Position numbers and translations under genes: made by a program. Positions 56,280-64,000 of a stretch of DNA of 64,000 nt are shown piece after piece (the stretch's first letter is position 1; every line of letters begins with the position of its first letter). This DNA is from Antedon mediterranea (lineage: Eukaryota > Echinodermata > Crinoidea > Comatulida > Antedonidae): contig NC_092676.1 in assembly GCF_964355755.1 (NCBI RefSeq), positions 29,213,871 to 29,277,870 of the forward strand. Direction: 5' to 3'. Under the pieces are notes generated by a model. That model worked only from the letters and a program-made list of their open reading frames with translations, did no database searches and was not told the DNA's origin.

Positions 56280-57971
56280 TTAATAGTTTAAAATTTGAAT
56301 TGTGTTGTTACCCCAATTTGTTACAGCAACAATACATGGGTTATGAGAAATGATACATAACTGCTGTGGTACACTAATTCCATCTTCTTGTTTATCAAGT
56401 CTTCGGATAAATTGACCATCACTAGTGAATAGTTGTAGTTTGTTTACACTTGCTATGATGATGTTATCATCCTCATCAACTACAACTCCATCTGGCATTA
56501 TCACCTCACCATCTTCATCTCCTTCATTGATGAGTACTTTCAGTGACTTGTCCTTGTCATCATACAATAATACTTGATGATTATCTGCATCTGCTACAAG
56601 TACTTTACCAGTTTTAGTAAGTGCAACATCAGAGTAAACATGTTCTTCATTTGGTGTTCCTATCTTCTTCAACTTCTTACCACTATTAATGTTAAACCTG
56701 AGCACACACCCATTTTCTCCATCTGCTACATATATAACATTAGTTGCCTCATCTATGTGAATACCACGTGGATTCTTCAATACACCCTTACCAATGGATT
56801 TGATCACATGACCATTCATATCACATACTTGAATGCAGTCAATACTTCGATCACTGAATACTATGTTGCCATTCTTCATTTTGTACATTCTGGTAACTTT
56901 CACATCTTTTTGTAGTGTAATCTTGCTTATACATTCTCCTGATTGTTTGTACTTGTGAATTGCATTTGTCCAAAATGAAACCAGCACACAATCATCATCA
57001 CACTTTCCTACTCCTCTAGGTATACCCTCTACTTTGATAGTAAGTGGTTTGAATACAACATTTCCAATGTCATTTTCTTTCAATAAATCAATTGGCTGTT
57101 TGTTTTTGATAAAGTTAATTTGTCTGCTGTCCTTTTGCTTGATTTCTTCAGATTTATTAATTTCATCCATCATTGTATTTAATACAATCTCACTTGATTT
57201 CATAGCAGTTGCTGGCTTACTCATTAGTAACTGATTTAGGAAACTTACAATTGTGTTTAATTCTTTGATTATTTTTGTTAAATTTGTAATTTGTACGTCA
57301 TTAACTTCCTTTTCCTCCATATAATTTGCTTCAACTTTTTTTCTCATTTCTTCTCCTTTTTTCTGGATTACTTGTACCATTTCTTGAATTTGGTTATCAA
57401 TATCTGTGAGACTTGCATCTTTACTTTCTTCTAGATCTTTAGCATTCTTTTTGACTACTTTAAGTACATTTTCTGTTTTGTTTATGTATTCATTGGCAGC
57501 TTTTTTCAAGTCTTCTGATGTTTCCTTAAACGTATTAAATGCTGTTACAATGTTAATTAGTTCATGTTTTCCATCTCCTGCAACATGTTCCATTGCAGTG
57601 CATTCTATGCATATTGGTACTTTACATTTTGTGCAATACATTTCTAATGGTTTAGCATGAGAGGCACACAGCAAGGCAATGTCTTTAGCCTCATCTTTCT
57701 CTTCATGTTGTTTTATGGTTTCTAAGAGGTTGTTAAGAATTGTATTTGGGGCAAGTTTTTTAAGCCCTCCTACTGGAATGGGATACTCTTTGCGGCAAAT
57801 AGGACATGTTAGCTTGCCATGATTGGTTCGAACCCAATTCTTCAAACATTTCAGACAGAAACTATGAAGGCAGCTAAGTGATTTTGGGTCTTCTAGTCTT
57901 CCATTACAGATAGAACATTCTAGTACTTTATCATCTATATCTCCAAGTAGACTTAAATCCTTGCTAGCCAT
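56280..57971 (-). CDS. TRIM-NHL family E3 ubiquitin ligase (RING, B-box, coiled coil, NHL-like propeller)
   Basis: A 563-residue frame in one coding exon. The C3HC4 RING has C19, C22, C34, H36, C39, C42, C56 and C59 (CSICNGRLEDPKSLSCLHSF). B-box 2 starts near C102 (CASHAKPLEMYCTKC). A long coiled coil covers about 150-270. The C-terminal part, about 310-560, has NHL-type strands (NPRGIHIDEATNVIYVADG; MPDGVVVDEDDNIIIASV). This is the TRIM2/3/56-like domain order. Such intronless TRIM genes are numerous in invertebrate deuterostomes, so orthology to one vertebrate TRIM should not be assumed. An acceptor-like TTTTTGCAG lies one base before the ATG, suggesting an upstream non-coding exon. The likely activity is ubiquitin transfer; the target is unknown. 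Confidence 0.88.
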   Translation of the reverse strand: MASKDLSLLGDIDDKVLECSICNGRLEDPKSLSCLHSFCLKCLKNWVRTNHGKLTCPICRKEYPIPVGGLKKLAPNTILNNLLETIKQHEEKDEAKDIALLCASHAKPLEMYCTKCKVPICIECTAMEHVAGDGKHELINIVTAFNTFKETSEDLKKAANEYINKTENVLKVVKKNAKDLEESKDASLTDIDNQIQEMVQVIQKKGEEMRKKVEANYMEEKEVNDVQITNLTKIIKELNTIVSFLNQLLMSKPATAMKSSEIVLNTMMDEINKSEEIKQKDSRQINFIKNKQPIDLLKENDIGNVVFKPLTIKVEGIPRGVGKCDDDCVLVSFWTNAIHKYKQSGECISKITLQKDVKVTRMYKMKNGNIVFSDRSIDCIQVCDMNGHVIKSIGKGVLKNPRGIHIDEATNVIYVADGENGCVLRFNINSGKKLKKIGTPNEEHVYSDVALTKTGKVLVADADNHQVLLYDDKDKSLKVLINEGDEDGEVIMPDGVVVDEDDNIIIASVNKLQLFTSDGQFIRRLDKQEDGISVPQQLCIISHNPCIVAVTNWGNNTIQILNY

Positions 57972-59835
57972 TCTGCAAAAATGTAATTTTTAATAAATTA
58001 TACATAAATAGAAAATTACATATTTTTTGTCAATATAAAATCCCAGTGGAATGATGCTAACCGATTATTCCAATTTAATGCAATTTATTTATCCATCCAT
58101 TATGAATGTGTTTGTTTTTATACTGTATTGGTTACTTCTTGTCATGTGATACCTGTACAATACATCTCTGCTTGGCATTTAATTGTAGGAAAAATAAGAT
58201 AATATCCAAGCCAACAATCCATGTAAGCACACAACAAGAATCTATTACTGTGTATCTTGACTAACTGTTTGCATTGGACACTATAGCTACACTGAACTAA
58301 TTCAACTAAATAAATTTAATATAATTTTTTATATTAAATACCTTATAATTTCCCAGCTCAAATGATAGTTTTCAGGAATTAAAACGAATCGTTTACAGTA
58401 ATCGAATACAGTTGGTTTTTGCACTTTGAAACTTGTGATCATGTTATCAAAGCATTCATCTATTTGAACAAGGTGTTAACAATCAGTATTGCAAACACAA
58501 CTATAGTATTTATTCAAGCACTTTATTGTCACTCATAAATAATCAATAGCAATTTCAACAAGATAGAAACAGTCTAAAATACAACCTACTTTAGCATAGA
58601 CATTACTACTACATATATAAAATAACGATTAAAATAAAGTTGGTTTTCCACCTTGAAATATTGCGTTGTGTATGAGCTGTCTTCTAAACTAGATCTGAAT
58701 ATTGCGAAATCAGGAAACACTGAACTGAATCAATGATAAAATCATTCTACCACAAAGAAGTTTGTTCATGGACCTATACATTAAAATTTGTATATCACCA
58801 TGATTTGTTTATGAATGGTTTGAAAAAGTTGAATGTGATTATAATTGTTCACTGAAGCAATAATCGGTTAGCATCATTCCATTGGGATTTTATATTGACA
58901 AAGTGTGATGTTATAGGATGAGTGAAAAATCGCAGTGGGATCCCAAAGGCCGTAGCCAGGATTTGTCAATGGGGGCGCGGGGGGGGGGGTCGGACACTTA
59001 AGTTCGTATTAGGGTCAGTTAGTAGTTAAGCTGTTCTTCCAAAACTACAAAAATAAATAAACAATACAAAGTATACCTCTACTGAGTGGGAACAAAAGCT
59101 TAAGTTGAAAATTCTGAAGCGCAACTATCAGTATCGGTAGGCCTAAGTTTGGTTTTTTTTAACGTTTTTGTACTGATGATTTTAACATAAGAATTGGCGA
59201 AAATGTCAATGTAACTGAACTGAAGAAGATGATCTGATTTAATTTTGTTATTTGAGTCCAAAGCAAATGTTAATTTATAGCTACATTTACAGTACCACCA
59301 TTATTTAATTACATTTTTTTAAATACGAACTCCTCAAATTATCGTACCGGAATCGGTGTAAACTTCATCCTTCACTTGTAAGACGATCTTATCATTTTTA
59401 AAACGTTATTATCAACTTTATTTCATATAACACGTACATCTTTTATATATCTTCGATAAGAAGAAATATTAGGCCTACAATATGAAATTACAATATTGCT
59501 TTTGTATTTACTTTTACTTCTTTCATATGACCTTTGTACAGTTTTGAAACAAATGTAAATGAAGTCAATTAGAAAAGAAAATATTATCTATATGATATTT
59601 AATTATAATTTTAGGCTAGCCTATGTATTGTGAATGTAAATACTGTAGTGAATTTAAAGCAAATTATGTTATATAAACACACACGAAATAGAACTACCAT
59701 GGTGGCGCCCTTTCTAAAAAGTTGATAGCAGATTGGTGGCAGCAAATAAATCGTAGTCGCGTCGAAAAACACCGTGTATCGTTGTTGTGTATCACATTCT
59801 TGGTTTTTTAGTCAATAAAAACCTTTAAAAACACA
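57972..59835. other. Gap between the TRIM gene and SNRPC
   Basis: It contains the long TIR element 58026-58902. After it, a fragment with GGCCGTAGCCAGGATT and a run of ten G (about 58950-58995) looks like another repeat end. The divergent TRIM and SNRPC promoters must lie here; the final 100 bp before 59836 is the SNRPC leader. I see no other gene. Confidence 0.55.
58026..58902. mobile_element. TIR element, 877 bp, about 44-bp inverted ends
   Basis: The left end TTTGTCAATATAAAATCCCA continues GTGGAATGATGCTAACCGATTATT. The right end is its inverted copy with one mismatch (G/A). There is no ORF. Two diverged internal segments (GTTGGTTTTTGCACTTTGAA and GTTGGTTTTCCACCTTGAAA) suggest an internal duplication. 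It lies just upstream of the TRIM coding exon, where its 5' leader or promoter should be. Confidence 0.8.
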
Positions 59836-60996
59836 ATGCCTAAGTAAGTCATATATTAACGACGTTTATCCATATATAAGCTCAGTTATTAGTAATTAAG
59901 TTAGCAGCAGGTAGGCCTAGGTCCATTTAACAACAATAAAATGGTTGAAGCTAACCGGCCTAGGCTAGCTGGGCCGGGGCAAAAGAAAAGGCCAAGAAGC
60001 GGTGAACTGCAGTAGACTAGCCGTGTAGTAGTACAGGAAGCTCAGGCTACGCCTAGATGGGTAATAAGGCTAACCTTGCTTGTTAGCCTAGCCTAGAGGG
60101 GTTCACTAATAAGTTTTATTTTCTTTTTGCAGATATTACTGTGACTACTGCGATACATACCTCACACACGATTCAGTAAGTTACCATTTCAAGCAATGCA
60201 AAATTTTATTAAAAATTTTCACAAAAAACATAATTGTTGTAGCCGCTAGATAAATCAACTTTATGCCAATTTGACCCAAGTTTGACTTTATAGACATCAA
60301 ATACAGTTACTTAATTTATCCATTTTCCAGCCATCTGTAAGAAAAACACATTGCACTGGTAGAAAACACAAAGAAAATGTAAGAATATATTATCAGAAAT
60401 GGATGGAAGAGCAGGCACAGAATCTAATTGATAGGACAAGTAAGTTGACATTCTATATAATTTTTCTATTATAATCTAATCAGGAATCTAATATAATGTG
60501 TAATTCTTGTTTTTGTATAATTTTTATTTTTAATTTTCTCTTACAGCTGCTGCATACCAAGCAGGTAAAATACAACACAACCCATTCCCAGGTGCAGCAG
60601 GCGTACCCCCAGGTGGTAGTGCAATTCCACCACCTGCAAATTATGCACCCGGAGGCCCACGACCAGTAGGACCAGGTCAAATGAGAGGACCAGTACCACC
60701 TCATGGGATGGCTCCACCACCTGGTTTACTAATGAGGCCACCGGGTCCAGGTGGACCAAGTAAGTATTTATTTCATTCTCTTTACAGTAAAAGCTACTTT
60801 GTATCGTTTGCTTGTGTAGTGACTATCTATCATAACATTAGTTGGTAGGAGTAACATCTTGATTATTTTTTTTACAGTGATGCGGCCAATGGGACCAGGA
60901 GGACCATTGTTAGGACATATGCCACCAATGGGACCAGGAATGATGCCCCCGCGAATGCTTCCTAGGATGCCAATGTCTAAAGAGGAAAAAGTATGA
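59836..60996 (+). CDS. SNRPC: U1 small nuclear ribonucleoprotein C
   Basis: Five exons: 59836-59843, 60133-60175, 60331-60439, 60547-60759, 60878-60996, totalling 492 nt (163 residues; human 159). U1-C is the U1 snRNP protein that stabilises base pairing of U1 RNA with the 5' splice site. The matrin/U1-type zinc finger is at the N-terminus ([16 protein letters not shown] ... THCTGRKH; C6, C9, H24, H30). It is followed by a helix ([18 protein letters not shown]) and a Pro/Gly/Met-rich tail (GPGMMPPRM). The first coding exon holds only eight bases (ATG CCT AA), fixed by the conserved MPKYYC start. It is tail to tail with IGHMBP2. Confidence 0.97.
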
Positions 60997-61456
60997 ACAA
61001 TTTAAAGAGAATAACATTCTGAGACATTCTATAACCATGATGTGTAGTTAAAGAACTTAATACAAGTACTGTTAGTAATGAAAGAAAGTACCGAGGACTA
61101 CATCGTCATCATATCCAAAGATGAATGGTGCCCAAGTTGCCTGAATCCTGGATTCAAGATATTTAAAAGTGAGCCTTGGTATCCACTATTCCCTCACAGA
61201 CTGAAGTATCTACAGTAGTAAGTCTGTATACTATGCTTAGTCCAGTAACTTTTACTGGTAGAATACATTTTCAAGATGAATTCAAGAATCTGTTCATCAT
61301 CTATTAGGTGACTGTGGTATAAATAATTAAACAATTCGACACTCATAACTTTAAATATTTTATTGTTTTTGTAAAAATAAAGTTTTTGACCAAATATTTG
61401 AATTGTAGTTGTTTCACTGTAGGTGGTTGTTGTTAATAATAGTTTATAAATATTCT

Positions 61457-64000
61457 TTATTTCTTGGGACCTTTTTTCTTCCTTGATGCCTCCATTTCAG
61501 CAGTCTTGGCATCCATCTTCCTCTGTAGAATATCCTTCCTTGCAGGATCAACCTTTCTCTCTTTAGTACCACTTCCGTTCCGAAAGACTTTTTCCCTCTG
61601 AAGCTGATTGCGTGCCCGGGCATGCGCTTTGTCCCCGCAGCCATGCACCTCTGGCATATGATGCAGCAGACAGTACCTACGATTGCAGAACATGCACATC
61701 TGTCCGATGATAGTTATTTTTTCTTTACATTTCACAAAGTTACACGTGTTGTCGCCCTTAATAGCTGCGGCTATAAGTGCATCAAAGTCGTCCTCATCAG
61801 TTTTCTCTATAACCTTTTTCTGATTTTGTTTTGCTTTCTTTTTTGTAGACTGTTTAATATCTTGGTCTTTTAATCTACGTGTATAAATCTTCTCGCATTG
61901 GAGTTCATGTAATAACAGGTTTCCAAGATCAACTTCTTTCTTACAGTATTTGCACATACGAATGCTAGAAGCATCAGCTTTCTCGGACTCGATAGGTGCA
62001 GCATCTTTTTCACAGATGACTTCTGTAACATCTTCTTCAACGGTCTTTACTTCTGGAGACTTCAAATGCCCTTTCTTCCTTTTATTCTTTTTCTGTGTTG
62101 GTTCATTATCATCTACTGAACTAGTTGCATTTTCTTTTGATTGTTTTTTACTTATGCTAATATGCCGTTCATTTTCTTCTCCTGTACTAAAATGAAGAAG
62201 ACCAAGTTTTTCTGCAATCTACAAAAGAAAAGTAACATTATTGAAATTAATCACAAATCCAATTACAGTATTGATCTGACTATGAGTCAGAGCAAGGATG
62301 TGAACACATAGCTCTAAAACCGGTAATCAAGTATGCTTAAAGTTATTTGCTTGTTGATATAAATCTACTGCCCTCTTTGCTGCAAATGATATGACTAAAA
62401 CTATTGGAGATTTTCATATTGTACAAGATAAATGCATACAAGTGTTTTAAAGTTTAGGATAATATACCAAGGAGGTACCTCAATGAATATACCATAAATA
62501 AAAGAAAAAAACAAATTATTACCAAACTTTAAAACAGAATAGCCAGTGCAACAATAAGGGCACCAGTCACTAACACACTTTAAAACAGAATAGCCAGTGC
62601 AACAATAAGGGCACCAGTCACTAACACACTTTAAAACAGAATAGGCAGTGCAACAATAAGGGCACCAGTCACTAACACACTTTAAAACAGAATAGCCAGT
62701 GCAACAATAAGGGCACCAGTCACTAACACACTTTAAAACAGAATAGCCAGTGCAACAATAAGGGCACCAGTCACTAACACACTTTAAAACAGAATAGCCA
62801 GTGCAACAATAAGGGCACCAGTCACTAACACACTTTAAAACAGAATAGCCAGTGCAACAATAAGGGCACCAGTCACTAACACACTTTAAAACAGAATAGC
62901 CAGTGCAACAATAAGGGCACCAGTCACTAACACTTACCTCATGAACAAGGTATCTTTCCTTTGAGTTGAGGTTTGTTGGAAAAGCCATTGCCATTCTGCT
63001 GTTGTCCTTAACAAATTCCTCCACCTGCGTCTGTATCTCTTTTTCGGTCAAGCCCTGCTGCACACCAAGAGAACACCTTCAAAATATAATCAATAGACAT
63101 TTTGCCATGATCAAACCAAGTGTAAATAATTTCACTCTTTACAAATTTTAACAATTGAACAAGCAATATTTTTTACCAACTTTGATGAAACCTATCAATT
63201 TTTTCTCTGGGCGTGACAGAATACATGTCTTCTCCAATTATTGTCTTTTTTTCATTGCTAATTGCAGGCGTTTTGATTTTTAACTGGTACTCCAAATCAA
63301 GTATAAGTATGAAATGCCATGCGTACCAAAATTTACACATTTTAGTGATGTCCTACACAAGTAATCCACTAAAAGCACATCAATTGACTTACTTTGCAAT
63401 TGATTGGTCTTTGACAGTAGCTACAGTCTTCACAGGTTGTTTATTTTTTATATCGTTCTTATTGCTTGACTTCTTCTGTCTAGCATGGTGACTTCTGGAG
63501 CTGTTGGTTGCTGATGTCGTTACTTTCTGATGCTTTGTGGTTTGACTAAAATCAAGGTAATCTGGTCTTGGAACATCATTGGCAAGGTTCATCTCTGTGG
63601 AATGAAAACAGAAGAATCATGAAATGTATAAAACTAGTTTGAAAAAAAGTGTGATGTACATCAAATATGGTAGTGATATGACATCATCATGTCCATATAT
63701 GGGCACATCACATTTTTTGTCACATGTTTGATAATTTAGAGGGATGCGGGCCCTGAAATTTCTGGCTGAGAGTTATCCTCCTTAAATATCAATAAAATAC
63801 AAGCTTGATTTGTTCTTCATTCTGTAATTGGCCAAATAAGGTTTGAAAAATTCCAAACACATACCAGTTTGATAGTGAAACACACTTCTGACTTCGCCAT
63901 TGTTGTTTACATAAGTAATTAAAGATTTGAGAAAGTCATGGTTGCTGACTGTTTCCGAGTCGCCAAAGATTGCGAGGTGTCTTCTAGCACGAGTGATGGC
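61457..64000 (-). CDS. IGHMBP2: IGHMBP2 (SMUBP-2) helicase, C-terminal part; 5' end outside the window
   Basis: Exons in transcript order: 64000(partial)-63865, 63594-63393, 63257-63177, 63076-62938, 62218-61457, giving 439 residues here. IGHMBP2 is a UPF1-like SF1 5'-3' RNA/DNA helicase linked to ribosomes. Seen: the end of helicase domain 2 (AITRARRHLAIFGD), a low-complexity linker, and an R3H domain split over two exons (EEFVKDNSRMAMAFPTNLNS ... ERYLVHE | IAEKLGLLHFSTGE). A small CX2C..H..C motif follows (CKYCKKEV ... HELQC). The AN1-type zinc finger comes next (CNFVKCKEK ... CMFCNRRYCLLHHMPE), then a basic tail ending KKKGPKK. Two linker acceptors (63257 and 63076) were chosen by phase and are less certain. 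The 51-bp minisatellite begins at the donor of exon 63076-62938. Confidence 0.92.
62525..62937 (-). repeat. 51-bp minisatellite, 8 copies, at the IGHMBP2 splice donor
   Basis: The plus-strand unit is CTTTAAAACAGAATAGCCAG + TGCAACAATAAGGGCACCAG + TCACTAACACA, repeated eight times with one or two substitutions. On the minus strand it begins inside the donor GTAAGTGTTAGTGACTGG and continues into the intron. The 51-bp period is 17 codons, and all copies are open in the frame of the preceding exon. Confidence 0.95.
63630..63740. mobile_element. Palindromic MITE, copy 17, both ends trimmed
   Basis: ACTAGTTTGAAAAAAAGTGT at the left, the GATATGACATCATCATGTCC core and TTTGTCACATGTTTGATAAT at the right. 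The outer CTCTGTC ends are lost. It lies in an IGHMBP2 intron. Confidence 0.75.

Noticed and set aside
63258-63330. Longer IGHMBP2 exon beginning at CAG/GAG acceptors near 63280
   Set aside because: Those acceptors give the wrong phase after exon 63393-63594. Only the TTAG site at 63257 keeps the frame.

Overview
This window is animal nuclear DNA: AT-rich, with GT-AG introns, long intergenic stretches and many short terminal-inverted-repeat (TIR) elements. Gene content (LRRIQ1, WDR45/WIPI4, RTN4IP1, ILRUN, MFSD4B-like, NUP160, a TRIM-NHL protein, SNRPC, IGHMBP2) together with a tRNA-derived SINE and many 'taggcctac'-type words suggests a non-chordate deuterostome, most likely an echinoderm. 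That placement is inference; no species can be read from the sequence. Exon models were built by hand from splice sites. In every complete multi-exon gene the exon lengths sum to a multiple of three and the phases agree at each junction.

Layout: 1-5.0 kb is non-coding with TIR elements. LRRIQ1 (+, 25 exons) runs 5.0-16.0 kb and WDR45 (+, 9 exons) 16.8-19.7 kb. RTN4IP1 (-, a single exon) lies at 20.7-22.2 kb, head to head with ILRUN (+, 6 exons) at 22.6-26.9 kb. The MFSD4B-like transporter (+, 3 exons) is at 30.0-33.2 kb and carries a mucin-like extracellular loop. A repeat-rich gap follows. NUP160 (-, 31 exons) covers 37.3-54.8 kb and hosts a deleted LTR retrotransposon (38.5-41.1 kb), a SINE, a minisatellite and many MITEs in its introns. 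A possible promoter and tandem repeats lie at 55.4-56.2 kb. A TRIM-NHL gene (-, one coding exon) is at 56.3-58.0 kb, SNRPC (+, 5 exons) at 59.8-61.0 kb, and the 3' half of IGHMBP2 (-) runs from 61.5 kb to the window edge.

The genes are housekeeping or ciliary genes of unrelated pathways: autophagy, mitochondrial redox, innate-immune transcription control, nuclear pore, splicing and RNA helicase. They do not form one system. ILRUN and SNRPC are close neighbours in human too, so this may be partly conserved linkage. The accessory content is repetitive: one palindromic MITE family is present about 17 times, and at least five other TIR families, eight tandem repeats and one LTR element are present. 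The observations most worth checking are a minisatellite shared by three loci with common flanks, a 51-bp minisatellite that starts at an IGHMBP2 splice donor and stays open as a Cys-rich frame, the mucin-like loop of the transporter, and the intronless RTN4IP1.
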